A stretch of DNA of 9,717 bases from Nitriliruptoraceae bacterium (lineage in GTDB: Bacteria; Actinomycetota; Nitriliruptoria; Nitriliruptorales; Nitriliruptoraceae). Shown one piece after another: positions 1 through 5,734 of this stretch. The notes beneath the pieces were generated by a model. The model worked only from the letters and a program-made list of their open reading frames with translations, ran no database searches and had not been told where the DNA came from. Numbering within the stretch: the first letter of the stretch is position 1; the number at the start of each line of letters is the position of its first letter. The stretch is taken from the NCBI GenBank assembly GCA_007125475.1, contig SLDB01000194.1:1-9717 (forward strand). The letters are read 5' to 3'. A program made the translations under genes and the position numbers.

Positions 1-1068
1 GAGCTCGATCCGCTGCCGGAGACCTACGACGAGCTCCTCGACCAGATGCGTGGGCTGAACTGGCTCGGCTCCCGCGACCGACTGGGCACCTCGGGGAACG
101 CGAACGGGCGGTTGGTCACGGGGCATCCGCTGTTCCTGCAGCGGCTGTGGCGTGCCCAGGAGTACCTGGATGCCGTCCCGCACGACTCCAGCTACGCGGA
201 GCTGTTCCCCGGCTTCGGGGCGAACAGCGACTGGCGGACCGACTCGCGCTATGAGGGCTCGAAGAGTTACCACGTGCTGGGGATGGCGCTCGACATCGCC
301 GGGGGCCGCAATCCCTGGATCGGGAGTCCGTTCCAGATGACCCGGCGGCACGAGGACCACTGGATCATCTTCCGGGCGGTCTGGCTGATGCGCAGCACCC
401 CGGGGCTCCGCGACGCGACCTCGATCTCGCCGGTGCGCAGCGCAGCCTGGGCACGTGAGTACCCGCCAGGCAGCAGCGGTGAGCTCTGGGACCGCTACGA
501 CCGGGCCAACCGCGCGGTGAAGGCCTACCTCGCCCTGGCCGCCGGGCTGGCGGCAGCCGACGCCCGGGACGAGGAGGACCCCGAGTCGGAGCACGAGGCC
601 GTGGACGACGACGCGGAGCGGTACGAGGACGAGCTCCGGTCGCTGCTCGAGGACCTCGGAGCGCGTCCCGAGATCCCCGAGGGCGCCGATCGCACCAACC
701 GTATGGACGACCTCCTCGACACGCCGAGCGGCGAGGACCGCCAGTGGACGGAGGTGGGCGAGTTCCTCCCCGACGACCACCCGCCGGGAGACCTCGAAGG
801 TGGCGGGTTCGACGCGTGGCGGGCGGCGCTGGTCGCCGACCACGCGACGATCGACGGTCGTGGAGGTGGAGGGATCACCCTCGAGTACGGGTTCATGGAT
901 CTTCCCCGCATCCTCGTGGTCGCGATGCGTGACCACGCGCAGCTGAGCTGGGCCGCCTGCGACTTCGGACAGGTGGACAACGGCGACTTCATGCACTTCG
1001 ACCTGCGGGAACCGGGGCTCCCCGGGCACGCGGGCCGCCCCTTGGAGAACTTCCGCACGGGCATCTGA
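1..1068 (+). CDS. M15-like zinc peptidase, 5'-truncated by window edge
   Basis: The reading frame is open from base 1 (first codons E-L-D-P-L-P), so the gene begins outside the window; the ATG at 46 is probably internal. 355 residues are visible. Residues 89-98 read SYHVLGMALD, matching the SxHxxGxAxD signature of the M15 (VanY/endolysin) metallopeptidases, with H91 and D98 as zinc ligands. Near the C terminus, DFMHFD (residues 329-334) resembles the last M15 motif, with H332 as third ligand and D329 as possible catalytic base. Family members cut peptide stems of peptidoglycan. Between the two motifs lie about 230 residues, far more than in VanX/VanY-type enzymes, including a strongly acidic stretch at about residues 188-225. 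I see no membrane segment in the visible part. The enzyme may be a cell-wall hydrolase or the C-terminal domain of a larger protein. The fold match is by motif only; the substrate is unknown. Confidence 0.6.
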   Translation, partial: ELDPLPETYDELLDQMRGLNWLGSRDRLGTSGNANGRLVTGHPLFLQRLWRAQEYLDAVPHDSSYAELFPGFGANSDWRTDSRYEGSKSYHVLGMALDIAGGRNPWIGSPFQMTRRHEDHWIIFRAVWLMRSTPGLRDATSISPVRSAAWAREYPPGSSGELWDRYDRANRAVKAYLALAAGLAAADARDEEDPESEHEAVDDDAERYEDELRSLLEDLGARPEIPEGADRTNRMDDLLDTPSGEDRQWTEVGEFLPDDHPPGDLEGGGFDAWRAALVADHATIDGRGGGGITLEYGFMDLPRILVVAMRDHAQLSWAACDFGQVDNGDFMHFDLREPGLPGHAGRPLENFRTGI

Positions 1069-1136
1069 CCGCGTCCGTCCCCGGGTGATCCGAGCACGAC
1101 ACCGGCGACCATCGAGCACCAGCACCGTGGCAGGCA

Positions 1137-1162
1137 CCCCACCCCTGCGCGATGATGTGGGG
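1137..1162 (+). other. Inverted repeat upstream of the hydrolase gene
   Basis: CCCCAC (1137-1142) and GTGGGG (1157-1162) form a perfect 6-bp inverted repeat with a 14-base centre, about 26 bases upstream of the hydrolase start. It could fold as a leader hairpin or serve as a protein-binding site. No convincing -35/-10 pair is visible nearby. In such GC-rich DNA it could also be chance. Confidence 0.2.
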
Positions 1163-1173
1163 AGCGACGAGCC

Positions 1174-1181
1174 GGAGGAGG
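1174..1181 (+). promoter_or_regulatory. Ribosome binding site deciding the hydrolase start
   Basis: GGAGGAGG lies 7 bases before the ATG at 1189 but only 1 base before the in-frame GTG at 1183. The spacing favours ATG 1189 as the true start. Confidence 0.65.
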
Positions 1182-1188
1182 CGTGCCC

Positions 1189-2013
1189 ATGACGAGGGTC
1201 GATGAGGCAGCGGTGTCGCGGGTGGTTTCTCGTGACGGCACGGAGATCGGGTACTGGACGTCGGGGGTGGGTCCACCGCTCGTGCTGGTGCACGGGCTGC
1301 TGGGTGATCACACGCGCTGGGCGGCGCTTCGGCCGCACCTCGAGTCGCACGTCACCGTCCATGCGATGGACCGCAGGGGTCGGGGGGCGAGCGGCGACGC
1401 GCCGGGTTACGAGCCGCACCGCGAGGTCGAGGACGTCATCGCGGTGGTCGAGGCGGTGGCGGCGGCCTCGGGGACCGACGTGGATGTCTACGGCAGCTCC
1501 GGCGGCGGGCTGTTCGCGCTGGCTGCGGCGGCTCGGACATCGCGGATCCGTCGGCTGGTGCTGTTCGAGGCCCCGGTGGGAGCCGGCCAGGAGATGAAGC
1601 CTGCTGAACTGCAGGACGAGCTCGATGCCCTGCTGGCCGCCGATGATCGTGAGGGGGTGCTGGTCGCCGCCTACCGCCGACTCGTGGGCCTGTCCGACGC
1701 GGAGATCGAGCATCTGCGCGGACAGCCGGCGTGGCCGAACCGGCTCGCGGCGGCGCACACGGTGCCACGTGAGCTGCGGCCGGCGCCGCGGGAGGTGTTG
1801 GCGCTGGAGGAGCTGGGGAGCATCGAGGTTCCGACCCTGGTCCTCGTCGCCAGTGACAGCCCCGAAGCCTTCGGCGTCTGCGCGCGCAACGTGGTCGATG
1901 CCATGCCTGATGCGCGTGCGACCGTGCTCGAAGGCCAGGGGCACGGCGCGGAGATGTTCGCCCCTCAGGTCGTCGCCGAACCGGTGTTGGCGTTCCTCGA
2001 CCCCGCCGCGTAG
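1189..2013 (+). CDS. Alpha/beta hydrolase
   Basis: A 274-residue cytoplasmic hydrolase of the alpha/beta fold, the usual length for the family. The parts are in standard order: oxyanion loop VHGLLG with H35-G36, the nucleophile elbow GSSGG with S104 as nucleophile, the acid probably D223 in LVASDSPEAF, and the base H252 in GQGHGAEMF. A complete Ser-Asp-His triad is therefore visible, so an active esterase/lipase/peroxidase-like enzyme is expected, but the substrate cannot be read from the sequence. The start at ATG 1189 is chosen over GTG 1183 because of the ribosome site spacing. The gene stands alone, 120 bases after the upstream peptidase gene, and converges on the membrane-gene run. No signal peptide is seen. 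Confidence 0.88.
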   Translation: MTRVDEAAVSRVVSRDGTEIGYWTSGVGPPLVLVHGLLGDHTRWAALRPHLESHVTVHAMDRRGRGASGDAPGYEPHREVEDVIAVVEAVAAASGTDVDVYGSSGGGLFALAAAARTSRIRRLVLFEAPVGAGQEMKPAELQDELDALLAADDREGVLVAAYRRLVGLSDAEIEHLRGQPAWPNRLAAAHTVPRELRPAPREVLALEELGSIEVPTLVLVASDSPEAFGVCARNVVDAMPDARATVLEGQGHGAEMFAPQVVAEPVLAFLDPAA

Positions 2014-2060
2014 CGGAACCTGTGGTGAGCTCGGTCCCGTGATCGAGGTCGCGCCCGCGT

Positions 2061-2087
2061 GCCGGCGGACGCTGGTCGGCCACCGGC
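2061..2087. terminator. Possible hairpin between convergent genes
   Basis: GCCGGCGG (2061-2068) can pair with CCACCGGC (2080-2087) over 8 positions with one mismatch and an 11-base loop. It lies in the 93-base gap between the hydrolase stop and the DUF2269-like stop, where transcripts from both sides would end. There is no T tract, which is common for terminators in GC-rich actinobacteria, but the large loop makes the call weak. Confidence 0.3.
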
Positions 2088-2106
2088 GATCGGAGCGGGG
2101 CACGGC

Positions 2107-2568
2107 TCACAGGGTGGGTTTGACCACCATCGCGACGATCACGACCAGCAGGAGAACCACATCCAGGGAGTTGCCGAGCGTCGCTCGACGCAACGCGGCA
2201 GCCACCGTCGCCTCGTCGGCCCCGTCGGCCATCAGCGCGAGGAAGCGCTTCCCCGCCGGGGCGGCGACCACGCCCTGCGCCACCCCGGAGGCGACGATCC
2301 CGCCGAAGCCGATGAGGATCCACAGCTCGCCGAAGCCGTAGGCGTCCGAAGTGGCGACCAGGGCGATGCCGAAGCCGACGGTCGCCAGCCCGGCCGGGAC
2401 GAACAGGCGGTTGCCCACCGCCTGTGACTGCTGGGCGATCGAGGCCAGGGTGGTGTGGTCGTGGATCCGGGCCAGCTGCCGGTGCAGCACCAGCAGCCCG
2501 AGCCCGCCACCGACCCACGCGATCGCACCGACGAGGTGCAGCAGGCGGAGCAGCTCGTAGCGGGTCAC
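2107..2568 (-). CDS. DUF2269-like small integral membrane protein
   Basis: About 153 residues with four predicted membrane helices. It opens with RYELLRLLHLVGAIAWVGGG, typical of DUF2269/CopD-like membrane proteins, where a helix with a conserved His and a WVGGG motif begins almost at the N terminus. The function of the family is not established; related CopD-type helices have been linked to copper handling and redox proteins. The GTG at 2568 is chosen because GAGG (2575-2578) precedes it by 6 bases and the family pattern starts there; an in-frame GTG at 2604 gives 165 residues but lacks a ribosome site. It follows the cupredoxin-protein gene by 12 to 48 bases on the same strand and is the last gene of the run, suggesting co-expression with a copper protein. 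Confidence 0.75.
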   Translation of the reverse strand: MTRYELLRLLHLVGAIAWVGGGLGLLVLHRQLARIHDHTTLASIAQQSQAVGNRLFVPAGLATVGFGIALVATSDAYGFGELWILIGFGGIVASGVAQGVVAAPAGKRFLALMADGADEATVAAALRRATLGNSLDVVLLLVVIVAMVVKPTL

Positions 2569-2616
2569 GAGCCGCCTCGGAGCATGGGCCGGCCGGGGAG
2601 GCACGTTGCGTGGCGG

Positions 2617-3363
2617 TCAGCGGACATCGAGGGTCCCCTGCATCGACTCGTGGCCGGGCACGTCGCACAGGAACGTGTAGCGGCCGGGGTCGAGGTCGAC
2701 GCCGACGCGGACCGCGCTGGAGCCCGGCAGCGCCGCCCGCACGTCGGTGCCTTCGATCACCAACGTGTGGTGGAACGGGTCCTGGTTGTCGACCCACAGC
2801 ACCGACGCGCCGGCGGCGAGCTCGACGCGCTCGGGGAACGTCGAGCGCACCGCCTCGACGGTGATGTCGCCGTCCCGGCGGGTGTCGGCCTCGACCCCCG
2901 ACGACGCGATCAGCGAGACCACCACCGCCAGGGCCGCGAGGACGGCCGCGCCCACGGCGACCGGACGTCGCGCCACCGACCAGCTGGGGCGGAGCCCCGT
3001 CACCGCGCCCACGAGGGTGACCGTCACCGTCAGCGCGACGAGGGCCTCGGAGACGAAGCTCGCCGGCGACTCCGGGTGCGCCAGGTTCTCCACGAAGAAG
3101 GGGACGCTGCCCACCAGGTGGACCAGGGCGAGCAGACCCACCGCGACCAGCAACCACCGTGGGCGCCGTGCCGCCAGTGCCGCGGCGACGACGAGGTAGA
3201 GCACGGCGAACCCGGCCAACGGGGGGATGACCTCCCGTGCCAGGACCTGGATCGCGATCAGCACGGCGACGACAGCGAGCGCGGCGCCGGCGGTGTAGCG
3301 GTCGCCGGCCGCCGGCGGGGCGGTGACGCCGACCGCACCCTGCCGCTCGAGGGTGGTGGACAT
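2617..3363 (-). CDS. Five-helix membrane protein with C-terminal cupredoxin domain
   Basis: A 248-residue protein. Residues 1-22 are cytoplasmic, then five hydrophobic helices lie at roughly 24-45, 46-66, 70-92, 104-124 and 134-155, which places the C-terminal domain outside the membrane. Residues about 165-248 form a cupredoxin (plastocyanin/azurin-like) domain with the likely type 1 copper ligands H199 in PFHHTLVIEG and C233, H238 and M241 in FLCDVPGHESM. All four ligands are present, so copper binding and electron transfer or copper carriage at the outer membrane face is likely. The ATG at 3363 is supported by AAGGAG 7 bases upstream (3371-3376). The gene follows the ABC permease by 37 bases and precedes the DUF2269-like gene. 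The redox partner is not visible in the window. Confidence 0.85.
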   Translation of the reverse strand: MSTTLERQGAVGVTAPPAAGDRYTAGAALAVVAVLIAIQVLAREVIPPLAGFAVLYLVVAAALAARRPRWLLVAVGLLALVHLVGSVPFFVENLAHPESPASFVSEALVALTVTVTLVGAVTGLRPSWSVARRPVAVGAAVLAALAVVVSLIASSGVEADTRRDGDITVEAVRSTFPERVELAAGASVLWVDNQDPFHHTLVIEGTDVRAALPGSSAVRVGVDLDPGRYTFLCDVPGHESMQGTLDVR

Positions 3364-3380
3364 GGCGGTGCTCCTTGGGT

Positions 3381-3405
3381 GGGGGGTCAGGGGCGGGGGG
3401 TCAGG
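3381..3405. repeat. Short direct repeat duplicating the permease stop region
   Basis: GGGGGGTCAGG occurs at 3381-3391 and again at 3395-3405. The second copy (plus-strand order) contains the permease stop codon on the minus strand, and the first repeats it just downstream. This looks like a small local duplication in the 37-base gap between permease and cupredoxin-protein genes. Confidence 0.6.
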
Positions 3406-4081
3406 ACCGGGCGATCCGGACCCGGCGGTTCCAGGCCAGTTGCGCGACGACGAGGAGGACGACGGCGGACAGCAGCGCGTGCAGCACGCCGTGCCGGGCG
3501 GGCCCGTCCTGGAGTGCGGCGGCGACCTGCAGGACCTCCAGCGGGCCCCACAGCGGCAGCGCGCGGGCCACGACGGTGTCGGGCGGCACGCTCATCCCCA
3601 CCCCGACGACGCCGATCAGCACCAGCGTCCCCTCGAGCTCGCGTGGGACCAGCGCCCCGATCGCCAGCCCCAGCGGCACCGACACGACGGCCATCAGCAC
3701 CAGCGCGAGGACGGCGAGCACCGGTTCGACCAGCAGCGCTGAGGACCGCCACAACAGCTGCGGGGCGAAGAGGAGCACCAGTCCCAGGCCGAGGGCGAAC
3801 AGGACCACGAGCCGTCCGGCCAGTCCCTGGTGCGACGATGCGCCCGCCAGGGCCAACCGAGGCTCGGCGCGGCGCCAGCCCAGCAACCCGAACAGGCCGG
3901 CAGCGGCCACCGCCCACGACACCCCCATCGAGCCGGCCAGCAGGCTGTACGCCTCGTCGGCCGGCACCGAGTAGTAGAACGCCGCCGGCAGCAGCACGAA
4001 CAGCGTCATCACGGCCCGTCGGCGCAGCAGGTCGCGGGCCTGCATCTCGGCGACCACCAGGGTGGGAGCGAGGGCGGTCAC
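3401..4081 (-). CDS. ABC transporter permease (ABC-2-like)
   Basis: A 226-residue very hydrophobic protein with about six membrane helices, matching the size of a single-domain ABC permease subunit. It begins MTALAPTLVVAEMQARDLLRR, an amphipathic N-terminal segment ahead of the first helix, as in ABC-2 or CcmB-type permeases. The start is the GTG at 4081, which overlaps the ATPase stop as GTGA and has GGAGG 7 bases upstream inside the ATPase gene; an upstream in-frame start at 4234 would lie wholly within the ATPase and is rejected. The overlap implies translational coupling and a transporter made with the adjacent ATPase. The transported molecule is unknown. I considered heme export (CcmB) and copper-site maturation (NosY), but no specific motif supports either. 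Confidence 0.8.
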   Translation of the reverse strand: MTALAPTLVVAEMQARDLLRRRAVMTLFVLLPAAFYYSVPADEAYSLLAGSMGVSWAVAAAGLFGLLGWRRAEPRLALAGASSHQGLAGRLVVLFALGLGLVLLFAPQLLWRSSALLVEPVLAVLALVLMAVVSVPLGLAIGALVPRELEGTLVLIGVVGVGMSVPPDTVVARALPLWGPLEVLQVAAALQDGPARHGVLHALLSAVVLLVVAQLAWNRRVRIARS

Positions 4082-4764
4082 GGGGTCACCTCCGGGGATG
4101 CCGACGCCGGGCTGATGCCCGTCACCTGGGCAGGGGCGACGATCCCGTCGCGGACCTCGACGACCCGGTCGACACGGCCGAGCTCGGTGAGCAGATGGGT
4201 GACGATCACGACGCCACGTCCCTCGTCGCGCCACGTGTCGACGTGGGCCCAGAAGTCGATGTAGGAGCCCAGGTCGAATCCCTGGTAGGGCTCGTCGAGG
4301 AGGAGCACCGTGGGATCGCCGAGGAGCGCGAGCGCCAGGTTGAGCTTCTGACGGGTGCCGCCCGACAGGTCCCGGGCGACCGCGCGTTCGTCGGGTGCGA
4401 CCCCGAGCGCCTGGAGGAGCCGACCGCCGCGCCGGCGCGCCTCGGCACGTGGCAGCCCGGCGGCCGCACCGAAGAGCACCGTGTGCTGGGCCGGGGTGAG
4501 CAGCTCCACCAGGCCCGGCTCCTGCGGGCAGTACCCCACCGGCCCGTCACGGTGGACGCTGCCCGCATCGGGGGTGAGCACGCCGGCGCACAGCTGCAGC
4601 AGGGTGGACTTCCCGGTCCCGTTCTCCCCGATCACCGCGACGGCCTCCCCGGGTGCGACGGTGAGCTCGCCGTCGCGGAGCACCTCGCGGCGGCCGTAGC
4701 GCTTGGCCAACCCGCTGGCCTGCAACGCCGGTGCGTACCCGGCGTGCCCCGTGGTCGCCCGCAT
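4078..4764 (-). CDS. ABC transporter ATP-binding protein
   Basis: A 228-residue nucleotide-binding subunit with all canonical motifs: Walker A GENGTGKST (residues 46-54), the Q-loop in GYCPQEP, the signature LSGGTRQKLNLALALL, Walker B VLLLDEP with the catalytic Glu, and the H-loop in VIVTHLL. It should hydrolyse ATP on the cytoplasmic face to drive the permease encoded directly downstream, with which it overlaps by 4 bases. A ribosome site GGAGG (4775-4779) precedes GTG 4767 by 7 bases and ATG 4764 by 10; the two starts differ by one residue. It follows the six-helix membrane protein gene by 25 bases. The subunit resembles short ATPases paired with ABC-2-type exporters; the substrate is not deducible. 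Confidence 0.93.
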   Translation of the reverse strand: MRATTGHAGYAPALQASGLAKRYGRREVLRDGELTVAPGEAVAVIGENGTGKSTLLQLCAGVLTPDAGSVHRDGPVGYCPQEPGLVELLTPAQHTVLFGAAAGLPRAEARRRGGRLLQALGVAPDERAVARDLSGGTRQKLNLALALLGDPTVLLLDEPYQGFDLGSYIDFWAHVDTWRDEGRGVVIVTHLLTELGRVDRVVEVRDGIVAPAQVTGISPASASPEVTP

Positions 4765-4789
4765 CACCACCCCACCTCCCCGCTGCCGG

Positions 4790-5485
4790 TCAGGGCGACG
4801 TCGTCGCACGGATCGTCGAGATCCCCAACAGCAGCACCCACAGCGTCGTGAGTCCTCCCAGCGCGCCGAAGCCCACCAGCAGGGCCGGCACCTCGGCACC
4901 GGCGGCCAGCGGCAACCCGATCAGCACCGCCGTCACCGATCCCAGGACCAGTCCGCCGGCGGCGAGCCAGCGTGGGACGACCCCCGAGCGGAGCATCGCC
5001 ACCCCGTAGAGGCCGAGCGCGCCCCAGTAGGCCACGATCGACAGGTACCAGACGAAGTCGTCGGCGCGGTTCAGCGCCACCGCCACCGCGTACTCCGAGC
5101 CACCTGTCTCGCCGCCCGCCGCCGACCACGCGACGGCGGCGCCGGTGGCCGCCAGGCCGAGCGCGCCCGCCGTCGTGAACAGCGCGATCCCGACGACGGC
5201 CAGGTGCCGCGCGAGACGTTCCCACACGGCCGCGGCGCCTTGCAGCCAGCCTGCGAGCCCGATCAGCCCGGCGGTGACCGCCCACAGTCCGAGGGTGAGC
5301 GCCACGAAGCTGGCCTGGCGCCGCGCCTCGGCTTCAACCATCATCGTCAGCACCGCGGGGACGTCCCACGGGTCCGCGGCCCGTGGGAACGCGATGTTGG
5401 CCACCAGGAGCACGACGGCTCCTCCGGTGAGCGCCGCCCCGGCGAGGCGTGTGCCCGGTTCCGACTGTGCTCGCACCGCCGTCAT
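4790..5485 (-). CDS. Six-helix integral membrane protein of unknown function
   Basis: A 231-residue protein with about six hydrophobic helices (near residues 14-33, 59-82, 93-120, 144-166, 172-196 and 200-225) and a short non-membrane stretch with FPRAADPWDVP after helix 1. No catalytic motif is visible. It loosely recalls DUF4386-type membrane proteins of actinobacteria, but I cannot assign a family with confidence. The ATG at 5485 has GGAGG 7 bases upstream (5493-5497) and overlaps the stop of a possible 40-residue ORF as ATGA. The ATPase gene follows after 25 bases, so the protein is probably co-expressed with the ABC transporter and could be an accessory or sensor membrane subunit. Confidence 0.75.
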   Translation of the reverse strand: MTAVRAQSEPGTRLAGAALTGGAVVLLVANIAFPRAADPWDVPAVLTMMVEAEARRQASFVALTLGLWAVTAGLIGLAGWLQGAAAVWERLARHLAVVGIALFTTAGALGLAATGAAVAWSAAGGETGGSEYAVAVALNRADDFVWYLSIVAYWGALGLYGVAMLRSGVVPRWLAAGGLVLGSVTAVLIGLPLAAGAEVPALLVGFGALGGLTTLWVLLLGISTIRATTSP

Positions 5486-5604
5486 CGCCGTACCTCCGTT
5501 CGGGTGCGTGGCACCACCACGCGGTAGCGGACCTCCACGACCCGCCGCCAGCGTTGCCGGGGCCGGATGGCGGCCGGGGACGTCGGGGCGGGGGTGCGGT
5601 CCAT
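5482..5604 (-). CDS. Possible leaderless Arg-rich small ORF (40 residues)
   Basis: An ATG at 5604 opens a 40-codon frame whose TGA overlaps the next gene's ATG as ATGA, the same coupling style seen further down the run. It begins MDRTPAPTSPAA and contains 12 Arg, with a Val/Arg segment VVEVRYRVVVP in the second half; it has no membrane helix or known motif. 35 of 40 codons end in G or C, the rest in A, and none in T, in keeping with real genes here. A TANNNT hexamer (TAGCGT, 5612-5617) ends 7 bases before the ATG, the spacing of leaderless promoters in actinobacteria; no ribosome site is seen. It could be a coupling leader peptide, a small protein, or a chance frame. Confidence 0.4.
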   Translation of the reverse strand: MDRTPAPTSPAAIRPRQRWRRVVEVRYRVVVPRTRTEVRR

Positions 5605-5611
5605 GCCGGCG

Positions 5612-5617
5612 ACGCTA
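5612..5617 (-). promoter_or_regulatory. Candidate -10 element of the membrane/ABC run
   Basis: TAGCGT on the minus strand fits the actinobacterial TANNNT pattern and lies 7 bases before the ATG at 5604, so transcription could begin at that ATG. The best -35 at 17-base spacing is TGGGCG (5635-5640), only 3 of 6 matches to TTGACA. Confidence 0.35.
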
Positions 5618-5699
5618 CGGACACCGCCTCGGCCCGCCCATCCCGCTGGCCGCCGACGTCGTTCCGGCTGTCCCCAACGGGGCCCGGAGGCCAACCCCC

Positions 5700-5728
5700 T
5701 GGCCACCCTGGGGGTGGTGGGGCATGAT
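5700..5728 (+). promoter_or_regulatory. Candidate promoter of the sensor kinase gene
   Basis: TGGCCA (5700-5705, 4 of 6 matches to TTGACA) and CATGAT (5723-5728) are 17 bases apart. The -10 ends 6 bases before the GTG at 5735, a leaderless arrangement. An inverted repeat, ACCCCC (5694-5699) and GGGGGT (5710-5715), surrounds the -35 and could be a regulator site. Confidence 0.4.
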
Positions 5729-5734
5729 TGGTCG

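Noticed and set aside
1436..3157. A 573-codon minus-strand open frame
   Set aside because: It crosses the hydrolase, the DUF2269-like gene and the cupredoxin domain in conflicting frames or strands, and reads as low-complexity Arg/Gly/Pro sequence.
3401..4764. Naming the ABC pair as CcmAB (heme export) or NosFY (copper-site maturation)
   Set aside because: The nearby cupredoxin domain made both attractive, but no family-specific motif is visible and no ccm or nos partner gene is in the window.
2455..4851. A 798-codon plus-strand open frame
   Set aside because: It lies opposite four well-supported minus-strand genes with recognisable domains. Its translation is low-complexity Arg/Gly/Ala/Pro-rich text with no motif; long antisense frames are expected in such GC-rich DNA.
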